The notes: a model not told the origin generated them from the sequence alone. A DNA stretch of 64,000 nucleotides from Diaporthe sp. PMI_573 (GCA_021399435.1 JAJTUP010000137.1:48871-112870); one strand, 5' to 3'. Shown: positions 43,955 through 54,285, numbered from the stretch's first letter. Numbers and translations are program-made.

Positions 43955-44170
43955 CCAAGTTTCTGCATTTGCCTTACAACGTAGTCTATTTCCGAAGTTG
44001 ATAAGTCAGATGGAGCTAGAGGCAAGCTTGTCAAGGCGGGAGAATCCTGGTGTAGAGACTTGAGCAGAATTAAAAGTTAAGAGTTTAGCAGCCTCTAGCT
44101 CTGGCCGACTGGTAGCTTTTATACCGCTAGAGTGCAGGGCTCAAATGCGCTGGACTAGTTCTGTTTAGCA
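43955..44170. other. Intergenic, nothing recognised
   Basis: Short stretch between the hypothetical fragment and the HMG-CoA reductase piece. Confidence 0.5.
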
Positions 44171-44863
44171 GTGGAGACCAGAATTCGGGATGAATCTATC
44201 AACGTGAAGCAGAGCGTTTTTCCGTGGTCTCTCGAGAGACATAGAGGCCTCGTTTGTTCCCGTTTGTCCCCGAGGGTCACAGCGGAAAAACTCCCTGATC
44301 ATGGCAGTCAGCTGGCCTGCGACAAGAGCGCGTCGTGGGGCAATGTGAAGTCACCTAGGGGCGTGGAAGTTGTCGTTTGGGGAACGATCACCAATCAGGC
44401 CTGTGAATCGGTCTTCAAATGCACCACCGACCGCCTGTATATGATTCAAAAGATCGCTAAAGACGGAGGCATTCGCAACGGCCAGTTTGGTTCAAATATC
44501 AACACCGCCAACATCATAGCAGCAATGTTCATTGCGACTGGGCAGGATGCAGGGAGTGTGGCTGAGGCATCGTGGAGTCACCTGACCTCTGAGTTAGATG
44601 ATGAGACAAGAGACCTGAGGTTGACCCTTTATTTTCCTTCCCTGCCAGTGGGCACTGTCGGTGGTGGCACAGGGTACCCGACTCAGAAAAAGGCGCTTGA
44701 GCTGCTCAAGTGTGCCGCGCCGGGCATGAAGGGCCGCCTCGCAGGACTGATTGCCGCTTTTGCACTTGCGCTGGATGCGAGCACAAGTGCCGCTATTGCT
44801 AATAACACCTTTACGCAGAGCCACATGCGCTTGGCTCGAAGCGAGCAATCATCAAAGCTGTGA
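44171..44863 (+). pseudogene. HMG-CoA reductase-like protein, C-terminal fragment
   Basis: The first roughly 40 codons after the ATG are not recognisable. From about 44288 the frame follows class I HMG-CoA reductase: CDKSASWGNV (catalytic-Lys region), VVVWGTITNQ, GQFGSNINTANIIAAMFIATG, GQDAGSVAEAS (catalytic Asp), the NADPH-binding GTVGGGT, and QSHMRLAR (catalytic His) before a native TGA. Usual residues such as GQDAAQN are altered, so this is a divergent paralogue of the sterol-pathway enzyme. The N-terminal membrane domain and the part with the catalytic Glu are missing, so activity is unlikely. Paralogues of this kind sometimes sit in fungal metabolite clusters; that link is inference. Confidence 0.8.
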
Positions 44864-45022
44864 AAATGGTCTCAACTTAGAAATATCGGGATGACAGGGG
44901 CTCTTGCTATCGAAACCATGTTCAATGGAGAAATGATGCGGCTCATATTCGGGCGACACAGCATGATTCGAGCTTTTGTCATAGCTTCACTTGCTTATAT
45001 AATAATCCACAAATACACCCAT

Positions 45023-45061
45023 GTGTACACCCACTGCCGATATAGCAAAGTGGGTGTACAC
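45023..45061. repeat. Perfect 13-bp inverted repeat with a 13-nt loop
   Basis: GTGTACACCCACT (45023-45035) and AGTGGGTGTACAC (45049-45061). It could be a hairpin at the end of a lost element; nearby CCACCCATCCACC/GGTGGGTGGGTGG motifs (about 45090-45125) are also inverted. Confidence 0.85.
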
Positions 45062-45135
45062 CCACTTGCAAATAGCTTCATTAGTAATCCACCCATCCAC
45101 CAAGGCCACCATGGTGGGTGGGTGGAGAGACGCCG

Positions 45136-45350
45136 AACCCTGGGATAGACTGGATTGGAGGCCTACTCTTTATCCCGTCAGGCACCTCGTTCTTGATTGC
45201 CGTCTCATGGGGCGGTATACAGTTTAATTGGTCGAGTGCAGGGACGCTCGTTCCCCTCTGTCTCGGAATACTTGGATTCCTGGTGACACTCTTCTACGAG
45301 GCAAAGTTCGCGAAGTATCCGTTTCTTCAACGCAGCTTGTTCCGAAGCAC
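45136..45350 (+). pseudogene. MFS drug-efflux transporter, internal fragment
   Basis: The frame reads GIDWIGGLLFIPSGTSFLIA, WGGIQFNWSSAGTLVPLCLG and LVTLFYEAKFAKYPFLQRSL, which match the middle of 14-TM MFS efflux pumps of the DHA2 type (two hydrophobic helices plus the linker). Neither end of the gene is present; similarity stops at about 45350. It is a non-functional remnant. Confidence 0.75.
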
Positions 45351-45399
45351 TAGCTCGAGAATCTGTGGCGCGGTTCAAGGATTTGTAGTCTGTCCACCT

Positions 45400-45928
45400 A
45401 CGACTTTCTAGACCCGCTAGGGAACCTGGCCTCGAAGGCGCCGCTGCTACGCCTGCGGCGCAGAAGACCATGTCAGCACTGCATGCCCAAACCAAGCGTG
45501 CCGCACTTTCAATCAGAAAGGGCACATCGCCGCCAACTGCCCTAAGCTGTACGATGCTAATAAGGAATCTGTACGCATACGCCATGTCGCCGCGGGCGCA
45601 ACGTCTCCGCGTAGCCAACTCTGCATTGGCGTAGCAGCACGAATTGACAATGGGATGCACCATATGAATAGATTCAGGGGCAGAAGAAAACTTGATCGAC
45701 CGCGGCGTAATCGGAACGCACAAGCAGTGCTATTACTTCGACAACAGCCCACAACTAGTAACTATCGACGAGCAACCGCTGCCCAGCTATGGCAGCTGCT
45801 CGATCTTCTTAAGGATCCGCGACAGCGCAGGCGTCACGCGCACGCAGCGCCACCGCTTCGTAATCACCGACCTCCCGGATAATTTTTCTCTAGCAAGGGA
45901 GCTGCTCTCTGGCCTGCACCTAACGTGA
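45400..45928 (+). pseudogene. Gag zinc knuckle and retropepsin fragment of an LTR retrotransposon
   Basis: One plus frame shows two knuckles, CYACGAEDHVSTAC (CX2CX4HX4C) and CRTFNQKGHIAANC, in which the second Cys is replaced by Phe, then PKLYDANK. In another frame, right after a TGA, comes IDSGAEENLIDRG, an aspartic-protease active site (DSGA), followed by DEQPLPSYG and a stop after LLSGLHLT at 45928. The order knuckle-protease is that of a gag-pol junction. No RT is present. Frame changes and the lost Cys mark it as dead. Confidence 0.65.
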
Positions 45929-45930
45929 TA

Positions 45931-46440
45931 GCCATAGCTGACCCGTGCCTCCAGAAAGAGTCCCTTGGAAGCGGCCAATGGAGTTATTACACATTACCTG
46001 AATAGGATGTGTGATCTAGCTGGCGGTTTCATTCTCAATCCGGTCATATTGCCACCTTTTTTTAAAAAAAAATTATAAAAGAGCTGCGGCGGTCTGATGG
46101 CTAGCAAAGAAGTATAAGAGTGAGGGTAAAGAAACTTCGGGATTGGCCAATTTCGGCCTGCCCAGGTCTTTTCTCCCGCCACACCCAGTATAGTATTTTC
46201 CTTCTTAAGCTATGTGGGTAGTGATTCTTATGCTCTATTAGATATCATTGGCTATCGGTTTGTATACAGCCTTACTTAGCAAGGGAAGAAATTCTTCGAA
46301 TCCAAAAAGTCATGGAGTTGTGGTTCAGGGCTTCAGGAGCGGCCCTCTTCGGACGCTTTGCAGCGCATTTGATTCGCAAAACTTCCGTTTGAGGGTTATT
46401 ATTTAATTCATCATGTGTGAGCTGACCAGGGCTCGGCCGG
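45931..46440. other. Intergenic, nothing recognised
   Basis: Contains an A/T run near 46060-46075; otherwise featureless. It is the 3' flank of the NRPS-like gene. Confidence 0.5.
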
Positions 46441-49400
46441 CTACGTCCTCCCAGCCTCGAGAGATGCAGCCTCGAGGTCACCCAGCGCCAGGTCGCAGAG
46501 CCGACCGCTGCCGCCTAGGACGAGGCTAAGAGCTCTCGAGAAGACGTCGACCAGCTCCACGCGGGACCCGTTCCTCTGCTGCTCGGCAAGCCACTTGGGA
46601 TGGCAGCCGACGGCGATCTTGAGGCCGTCCGGGCCCTTGCGGTTGACGCAGATGTAGCACATGCTGAAGCCGCGGAAGTCTATGCCCTCGCCCTTGAAGC
46701 CGACGAAGAGAGCACCCGCGTCGCCCGGGTCCTTGGGTTCGCTGTCGTGGAAGCGCCAGGTGAAGGCCACCGCGTGTCGGGCCAGCTCGGCCGTTGAACC
46801 CTGTTCAGAGTCAGTGTCGCATGCTCAGAGTCTATTTCGTGCAGGGTAGGGCATGTGGAGGTCCCGCTCACTATGCACAGGTTCCGCTCACGCAGCCTGA
46901 CCATGGCGTTGAAGTGCTGTAGATATGTCCTGTAACTTTCGTTAGTAATGCTGAAAAAGTGGAGTTGGTGCACACAGAGTTGATAACATACCAGAGGTTG
47001 TTCCTCGCCAGGTCCAGGGGCATCGAGTGCGGGTGGAACGCGCCCGTGACGGCACGGACAGCGCTGAAGCGGGGGTCTGCCATCCGCAGCGAGGCCGTCC
47101 GGTCATAGACTATGGATGAGCCACGGCCGATGAAGCTGGGGCTCTGCTGGGAGAAGTAGAGGGTAAGGCTGAGCGAGAAGATGGCCTCGGTGAAGAGTGG
47201 GAGTGTCATGTTCGCCTCTGACGCGATCCTCTGCAGGGGCCCGTAGACGAAGCCGAGCGCATCCGGCACTTCCAACACTTCCTCGGCCATATTCTCCCGG
47301 TTCAGGAGCCTGCTCTGCTTGAGCGGCCAGCTGGCCCCTTCGCTGCGCTCGAGGGCGTCCCGTTCCGATGCCCAGAACAATAGCTTGTCCACCGGGTCAT
47401 CGTCAGGCCGGAACAGACTGATGAAGGTGGAGTATGACGGATACTCATCCATCGGCTCGCCTTTGTAAGCCTGGCACAGCGTCTGGAGCATAAGAAGCCT
47501 GCCTTGGCCCTCGGTGAAGCAGTGGGATTCGATAAAGGCCAGCTCCAGCTCCTCGTGTATCACCACGAGGGTCAAGGCGAGCGTCCTTGCCCCGGGGACA
47601 TGCCTGCAGGCCGCAAAGCGTGCCTGGACGGCCTCCTTGGCCTCTGCCTCGGAGTCGCACTGTATCTCCTCGACGCGGTCTTCGACGCCTGGCCGGAGCT
47701 GCAGCGTGACCCAGCCGAGCTTGTCGTCTTTTGCCATGACCCACCGCAGGCTCTCCTCGTGCCGCTGCCACTGCTTCAGAGCTCTCAGAAGCCGCTGTTT
47801 ATCAGTGTTGTCTGCCAGGCGATATCGGGTCAACTGCCACAACAAACATGTGTCGTTATGATGGGAACCAAGAAGGACGTCCATGTGCATCTTTTGACTG
47901 GCGGATAGCGGGTATGCGTCCTCGACATCTCCCCTCTGAACGCCAGCGTCGACACACATCGATTCAATCTTGGCCTCGGAGACGCCGAGCAGCGAGAAGG
48001 CAGCAGGCCGCTGCAGGCCGATCCGTTGTGTCCCGTCGGGACCCGACGCTTGGGCGGCAATCTTGGTGAGCGTCTTGACCGAAGGGTACGAGAAAAGCGT
48101 GGCCATTTCCAGATGCTTGCCTGTGTGCTGTTTGAAGGCAGCGGCAATCTTGGCGAGCCCGAGACTATCAGAGCCTAGCTCAAGGAGGGACGAGTCTGGG
48201 TGGCGTTGTGCGTGGCCCGCAGGGAGTCCCAGGGCCTTGTCAATAATGGAGTAGACATGGCCGTTGCCACTTGTGCCGTATAGTTTGCTCAGATGGTTCC
48301 GCTGAATCTTTCCCGTTGGCCCTGATGAAGCAGGCATCAGTCTACTACATCTAGCACTCGAGGGCTCTCAGCGCGGCCGAGACGAGCCACTTGGGCAAGC
48401 AGACGGAGCACGCACCTTTGGGGATCTTGTCCTTGCAGAAGTGTATGCGCTTTGGCACTTTGAATGGCGCCAGACGCTTCTCGAGCGCGCGTCGCAGATC
48501 TGCCTCGCCGAGCTCCGAACCCTTCTGCAAGACGACGGCGGCCTCGATCTCCTGGCCAAAGAAGTAGTCGGGCACGGCAAACGATGCCACTTCCAGGACG
48601 CCCGGGACCGCCATGATTGCCTCGTCGACCTCGACGAGGGATATCTTCTCGCCGCCCCGGTTGACCATCTCGGACTTGCGCCCGACGAGCGTCAGCCGCC
48701 GCCTGCCGTCAGTCGACAGCACGCCTATGTCGCCCGTCCTGAACCAGCGTGCTAGGTGGCCTCGCTCGTCGGGGCCCTCCCAGAAGGCCTCCCTGTTGGT
48801 CTCGTGGCTGACACCCTCGTAGCCGCCAAAGACGTTGCCTCCCGAGACGCAGACCTCACCTGGCGTGCCCGGCGCGCACGCCCTGCCGCCCACCGCGATG
48901 CAGATCTTGGTGCTTCCCACCTCCGAGCCGACGGAGCCCGGGGCGAAGTCTTGCGGCCTGTTGCTGCACATCTGGTGGCTGGCCTCGGTCATGGCGTAGG
49001 CTTCGAGGACCGGACAGTTGAAGCGTTTGCGCAGCTGTCTGAAGACGGTGGGCAGGAGCGGGCTGGAGCACGAGCGGAGGAAGCGAATCTTCGGCATGGG
49101 CATGCTGCATGGCGCGGCGAGCAGCACCTGCAGTATCGACGGCGAGGCGGTCAGCCAGGTGCAGCTGTTGTCCGTGAAGTCGTCCCACGCCCGGGACCCG
49201 TCGAGGGCGGCCGGGATGACTATGCTCCCGCCTGTCGTGAGAGGCGCCAGCATGCCCGCCACGATGCCGTGGATGTGGAACAGGACCATGACGAGGTAGG
49301 TACGGTCTGTATGGCCCAGGCTGTACGCTTCCGCCACGTTATTGGCGCCGCAGACGAGGTGCGACTGCTTCAGCGGCACTGCTTTGGGTTTCCCGGTGGT

Positions 49401-49980
49401 GCCGGATGTGTGTAGATAGAGCGCCGTGCGATCTTCAAGCTGCGCCCGGTCGACAACACAAGGCACTGGTCTTTCAATCCCAGTTCCCGAGCTGGTGCTC
49501 GCTGCTGTACAGGCATCTACCTCGATGATATGAACATCTGGCGATGCTTGCGCCAATACATCGCGCGACTTGTGGTCTCCCAGACGGATCAAAGCTGTTT
49601 TGGCTCCGAGGTCGGTGACAAGACCCTACATTTAGACATGTCAGCCTTTGAAGATGGATTAGATGATTCCAACTGTTGCGAACCTTGAACTCATGCTCAG
49701 TGTAGGATGGGTTAAGCGGAGCGGCCGCAGCACCCTGTGCCCATACTGCCAGCAAAGCAACAACCAGGTCAAGACTATTTGGCATCACCAAGACTATGTT
49801 CTCGCCCGCCTTGATACCCGATGATTCTCGCAGGCTGTCGACGGTGGCTTTGAGTTGCCGGTAGGTCACCGACGCTTCTTTTCTTGCTAGATCAATCACA
49901 GCCACAGCCGAATCATCTTGACCTTTCCCCGCCACTTCGCTACAGACAGCCGAGTAGATATTCATTCTTGTATCTTGCAT
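46441..49980 (-). pseudogene. NRPS-like gene, A-T-C architecture, frameshifted near its 3' end
   Basis: Exons 49980-49684, 49625-48416, 48321-46992 and 46929-46441, with introns of 58, 94 and 62 bp and good GT, CTAAC and AG sites. Adenylation domain: YLHTSGTTGKPKAVPL, AYAMTEASHQM, RWFRTGDIG, and the A10 lysine in KGPTGKIQR restored by splicing. Thiolation domain: LELGSDSLGL (phosphopantetheine Ser). Condensation-like domain: AYPLSASQKMHMDVLL and ESHCFTEG in place of HHxxxDG, so the catalytic His is kept but D is E. It would activate a small acid and transfer it to an amine or alcohol. Total exon length is 3,326 bases; a 20-bp duplication-type insertion (46805-46832) shifts the frame, and without it 1,102 codons result. 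As it stands the product ends early, at 46680. Confidence 0.85.
46805..46832. repeat. 8-bp duplication with 12-bp filler (footprint-like)
   Basis: TCAGAGTC at 46805-46812 and again at 46825-46832, separated by AGTGTCGCATGC. The sequence CAGTGTCGC straddling the left copy resembles the hAT D terminus CAGTGTTGC. It interrupts the frame of the NRPS-like gene. Confidence 0.8.
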
Positions 49981-51370
49981 CTTGGCTGTGCGTACAGCAG
50001 GACGTTCTCAGAAACTGTCTCCAGCGTGGGTGTGGTGCTTGTTACGCGGAGGTCCATACGTACCTAGGTATACACGTTTAGAGTTTAATGTTTTCTGGTT
50101 TCGTTCTGTGTACAAGTCTAGAGTTTGATGTTTTCTGGTTTCGGTCTAAAATTTAGAATCCGACAACCGATCACAGTTTAACTTTTATGCACCTGGGCAT
50201 TTCAAAAAGCTTGTTGGCTTTACCGAGATGTCAGGTTGCTGCGTAAATAGACGTCGACAACCGGCAAGGCTCCTGCCGATCTCCCTCCCATTCAAGCATC
50301 CGACCATACCCAGCCAGGCCAGCCCTCTCACTCGTGACAGGCAGCGGTGGTCCTGGCAACTCTCGAGCACCCGGACCCTTGCCCTTCCGGGAATATAGAT
50401 ACAAGCTTTAGCACCCGAAACGTTATTTCTAGTCACATCAGCCACTCACAACTGGCCAAGCAGAACTAGGAGAGTAACTAGGTTGAGATGTACCATTACA
50501 AGAAAAGGGGTATTTGCACAGACAAGAACAGATGGCGCACAGTGCCCAGGTGTCCAAGCAGACTTGGCATGACACACAACATCACGCCACTCATACTCTG
50601 ACATCTTGCGCTTATTCTGAGGACAGAAAAGGGTATCGGGCTGGGGCCTTGTGTGCCACGTGCTTGGTGGTGCCTACTAGCGTTGTTTACCCTCGCCCCA
50701 TCCAGCCCTTTCTTAATTCAATTGTTGGCCTTTATGGGAGTTTACTTAATTGAGACCCAGAATGTTGGGTAGCGTAGGTAGATGATTTTATCTCTGCAAA
50801 TATCCTTGGTCCACCAAAAAGTCACGGAACGTTAGACCGTATGTAAGGTTTATGTCTGGGATATTGGTATAAGTTTAAGGTTACTAGCTTGAGTGTATGA
50901 TGTTGTGCTTTGCCTCACTTGACTCAAACCTCGCATAGAACAACCCACACCGTAGGCGTGGAAGTCGATAATTGGCCTCAAGCTTATGCAGTGACCTAGG
51001 GGTGCCCGGATCTGTGTGCAAACTCCACAACGCAGTCATTTTAGTGTGCTCGTGGAAACTTCCACAGGCGATACTGTGCAGCTGCCACCGTGTCAGAGCC
51101 AGGTGTTATCCTCGAGTACACAGTCAACTAGTTTGCACTGTGAACTTTGAGAGACAAGCTGGGCGATCTGAAGAATTAACTTGATGAGTTTGTTGCACGT
51201 CCCTTTGCATGTGCCAGCATGCTCAGATACATGGCTACCTCGTGCTTAGCGTCGCTTGAAGCACTTGAGGTAAGATGATCAAGTCTCCACGTTCGCACCA
51301 GAGGCACAGCTACTCATCAGTAACAACCTTGGCGTGGGCAGCACTCGGCGTATTCAATAGCGATATTAAT
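49981..51370. other. Shared upstream region of the NRPS-like gene and MFS transporter
   Basis: About 1.4 kb between two divergently transcribed genes, so it should hold both promoters. A near-duplicate GTTTAGAGTTTAATG/GTCTAGAGTTTGATG...TTTTCTGGTTTCG pair lies at 50076-50142. No coding frame is convincing, and no known transcription-factor site can be asserted. Confidence 0.55.
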
Positions 51371-53068
51371 ATGGCAGCAGCGCCCGCGCAACTCCCGTCG
51401 AGCCCTTCGGACCACGCGTCCCCTTTTCGACATCGAGGGGGCAGCGCGCCGCCAACATGGGCCAACGTCCCGCACAAGGGCCAGCTGGCCGTCCTCGTCG
51501 CGCTGCGCTTCGTCGACTTCTTCCACATGGCGGTCCTCCAGACAACCATGGTCTACCAGCTCAAGAGCTTCGACCTTGAGCTGACCGACAAGGCCCTTGC
51601 GAACCAGGCAGGCGTGCTGCAGGCGTCCTTTACGGCTGCGCAGATTTTCACCAGCATGCTCTGGGGCTGGGCGGCGGACCGGGCGGGGCGCAAGCCGGTG
51701 ATGCTGGCAGGCCTGCTCGGGACCGGCGTGGGGTGCGTCGGAGTCGCATTCAGCCATTCGCACCCTCAAGCGGTGGCGTGGAGGCTGTTTAGCGGTGCCG
51801 TCAACGGCACCATAGGCGCAACGCGGACCGCGATCGCCGAGCTGATTCCCCGGCCCTGGCATCCCCGGGTCTTCCTGCTGCTGCCAATAGCATTCAACGC
51901 GGCCAATATGCTCGGGCCCATGGTCGCCGGCTCGCTCGCAGAGTCAGTTGCCGGGCTGGCCGGTACAACCGGTGACCACTTGGGCTCGGGATGGATAATG
52001 CGCTTCCCATACGCGGCCCCGTATCTTGTTAGCTCGCTGTTGCTCTTTTCTGAGGCCTTTCTGGTCCATTTCCTTGTGGAGGAGACGCTCCAGAGTCCCG
52101 GCATACACATAGGAGCACGTGTGCGACGCCTCATAGCACATGGCCTCCAGTTCAACAAGGGGCACCACCCACGACGACAAGAAATGGCAGTGGTTGACGA
52201 GCAGAGCCGAGGCCTGCTTTCAGCCGAGCAGGGGGCGTCTTTTGAGTTGGAGCCCTTGGGGGACGCGCGCGCCGAGGAAGAAGAGCCGCGGACAAAGCCG
52301 AGGCTGCCGTTCTCGCGAATCTGGACTATGAACGTGGGCTGCACGCTCCTCGCAGTGTCCATCTTTGACTTCCACATGGGTGCCTACGAGACCATGTGGG
52401 TGCTATTCCTTGCGGCACCACGCCTGCCACTGGCTACCCGAGGGATCAAGTCCGTTCTCAAGTCCTCGGCCGGGCTGGCGTTTACTCCCGAGGCGATTGG
52501 GCTCGCCATCGCCATCACCGGGCTGTGTGGCGCCTCACTGCAGCTCGTCCTCTACCCGTGGGCGAATGCCAGGTTCGGCACAATGAGGGCCTTTAGGGCG
52601 TCTCTGGGCCTGTTCCCCCTCGCCTACACCCTGGCCCCGTTCCTCGCCCTGCTCCCGTCGTCTTCCCCGCCACCTGGTCCAGCCACGGGCCCGCTGGTAT
52701 GGGCCGGGGTCGCAACCATCACAGTCCTGCAGGTCACGGCAGGAATCTTTGCCTTCCCCGCCACCATACTCCTCGTTAACAACAATACGCCCCACCCGTC
52801 CGCGCTTGGGACAGTTCACGGGGCTGCACACACCTTTGGCTCCCTCGCCCAGACCGTCGGGCCGGTCCTCGGTGGAAGGTGGTTTGGCTACTGGATCGAT
52901 CGAGGCATGCTGGCTGTGGCGTGGTGGTTGATCGCAGCTGTTGCGCTCTTCGGATGCATCACAAGTGTGACAGTTCGCAATGGTAACGGCCATGAGATTG
53001 TCTTGCCGGGCGACGAAGAAGACGAGACATCAGAGCACCAACCTGGAGAGCCTTCGGTTCGAGAATAG
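51371..53068 (+). CDS. MFS transporter, drug/metabolite efflux type
   Basis: The start is taken at 51371 (MAAAPAQLPSSPSDH); the upstream in-frame ATG at 51275 would add 32 residues of poor coding character. The 565-residue protein has a cytosolic N-terminus, about 12 hydrophobic helices, and the MFS signature between TM2 and TM3 (WGWAADRAGRKPVMLAG). A long acidic central loop (LLSAEQGASFELEPLGDARA, then EEEEPR) divides the two halves, and the tail is acidic (GDEEDETSEHQP). It resembles the fungal YCR023C/ZRT1-like efflux branch of the plasma or vacuolar membrane. It is divergent from the NRPS-like gene and could export its product; that is inference. The frame is intact with no introns. Confidence 0.85.
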   Translation: MAAAPAQLPSSPSDHASPFRHRGGSAPPTWANVPHKGQLAVLVALRFVDFFHMAVLQTTMVYQLKSFDLELTDKALANQAGVLQASFTAAQIFTSMLWGWAADRAGRKPVMLAGLLGTGVGCVGVAFSHSHPQAVAWRLFSGAVNGTIGATRTAIAELIPRPWHPRVFLLLPIAFNAANMLGPMVAGSLAESVAGLAGTTGDHLGSGWIMRFPYAAPYLVSSLLLFSEAFLVHFLVEETLQSPGIHIGARVRRLIAHGLQFNKGHHPRRQEMAVVDEQSRGLLSAEQGASFELEPLGDARAEEEEPRTKPRLPFSRIWTMNVGCTLLAVSIFDFHMGAYETMWVLFLAAPRLPLATRGIKSVLKSSAGLAFTPEAIGLAIAITGLCGASLQLVLYPWANARFGTMRAFRASLGLFPLAYTLAPFLALLPSSSPPPGPATGPLVWAGVATITVLQVTAGIFAFPATILLVNNNTPHPSALGTVHGAAHTFGSLAQTVGPVLGGRWFGYWIDRGMLAVAWWLIAAVALFGCITSVTVRNGNGHEIVLPGDEEDETSEHQPGEPSVRE

Positions 53069-53475
53069 ACAGTCGAGGAGAGCCTCGGACTTGCTGGAAG
53101 GAACGGCCATGCATTTGGCTTTATAGCTTGAGTTTTTAGAAGTATTGGTAGTCCTCGGTAGCCTAATTTACCTAGCTAGTGCTTGGTAGTAGGATTGCTA
53201 GATCTCATTGGGTGATGCTCTAACGCCCTGTTTGCAGGGGGGTTGCTTTGCACTATGCTCTAGGTAGGGACCGACATCCAAGCAGCCGATCCAGGGAAGT
53301 CGGTCACATTGCAACTTCGGGATGCGAGGCAGGGATGGCGGACTTTGCTATCTCGGGGGCTCAGCCCACCTGTTTTCCCTTCTAACTGGCTGAAAATGAG
53401 ATGACTACCGGGGCTGATCACGACTGCATGATATTAAAGGATGTCTCACCAAAGCAGGAAATCTACAATGTTGCT
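53069..53475. other. Intergenic, nothing recognised
   Basis: 3' flank of the transporter. Confidence 0.5.
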
Positions 53476-53677
53476 TGTCACGGCCAGCGCGAGATGCAGC
53501 ATGGGAGCTGGGTCTATTGGCGCTATCAACGAATATTCTAAGCTGAGGAGAGGAGAAGAAAGGGGAGAGCGAAGCTCTGGCGGTCTCTGGCTCGCGAAGT
53601 CTTGACGCGACTGTGTGGCTAAGGGTTAGGGTCCTTGTGACGGCCAGAGGGCTTGCCTGACCGTGGCTGCCGTCACA
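53476..53677 (+). repeat. LTR-like repeat (solo LTR candidate), copy 1
   Basis: Begins TGTCACGGCC and ends GCTGCCGTCACA, that is TG...CA with near-inverted ends, as in gypsy-type LTRs. The first 156 bases recur at 63845-64000 in the same orientation. The 5-bp flanks TTGCT and CCCGG do not match, so borders or origin are not certain. Confidence 0.6.
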
Positions 53678-53845
53678 CCCGGCCTACTTTCGGCACCCCC
53701 CCTGATTTGGCCCCCCTTTCCTATACATATTGCCAACTTTTATTTAATTCTATAAAATATTTAAAAATAAGGGGTTTTTAATTATATATAGCCTAATATA
53801 TACGTATTATAAGAAAAATATTTATAAAGTTTTATTTATAGTATA
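53678..53845. other. AT-rich tract
   Basis: Strongly AT-rich (runs of TATTTAAAAATAA type), unlike the host genes around it; possibly old repeat DNA degraded by C-to-T mutation. Confidence 0.5.
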
Positions 53846-54283
53846 ACGTGGTTAGACACCCAGCCGGTCAGGACACCCAGCCGGACACTTTTTTTACATA
53901 CAAGAAACGTCCGTGCCAACCCTACCTACTTCTTCAAACTAGGCCTAATTGGGATGAAGATTTCAGTATCGATAGAGATTAATATAATAAAGCTATTTTT
54001 TAAATTTCAGATTTCTACCTTTTATATAAAATTGGTTATATTGGAAAAACTAAAAAAGACCCCTGTAATTTAGTTTTTCTGATATAACTAACGTGGTTGG
54101 ACAGTCAGCCGCGCAGGACACATGCCCGCGCACTTTTTTTACATACAAAAAACGTCCGTGCCAACCCTGTCTACTTCTTTAAATTAAGTCCAATTAAGAT
54201 AAAAATTTCAGTATCGATAGAGATTTATATAACAAAGCCATATTTCAAATTTCAGGTTTATAGCTTTTATATAAAATTAGTTA
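53846..54283 (+). repeat. Two stacked pogo-type termini with repeated flanks
   Basis: TA-flanked termini start at 53846 (ACGTGGTTAGACACCCAGCC) and 54091 (ACGTGGTTGGACAGTCAGCC); the third start, at 54286, is the left end of pogo copy 2. Units 1 and 2 share an internal block (ACGTCCGTGCCAACCC, then CAGTATCGATAGAGATT). The period is 245 bp, then 195 bp. Confidence 0.75.
54035..54088. repeat. 54-bp inverted repeat inside the stacked termini
   Basis: GTTATATTGGAAAAACTAAA (54035-54054) pairs with TTTAGTTTTTCTGATATAAC (54069-54088) at 18 of 20 positions around a 14-nt loop. It is present in unit 1 only and explains its extra 50 bp. Confidence 0.8.
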
Positions 54284-54285
54284 TA

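Noticed and set aside
44171..44290. ATG at 44171 as the true start of an HMG-CoA reductase
   Set aside because: The first roughly 40 codons resemble nothing in the family, and the essential N-terminal catalytic region is absent; the ATG is fortuitous.
46871..48337. NRPS-like region as separate genes (three or four independent ORFs)
   Set aside because: Splice sites join them exactly: the A10 motif KGPTGKIQR is formed across the intron 48322-48415, and the other junctions are equally clean.
53619..53631. Telomere-like CTAAGGGTTAGGG, seen again at 63988-64000
   Set aside because: Only about two units, embedded in the same LTR-like repeat at both places; the window edge is arbitrary and there is no extended TTAGGG array.
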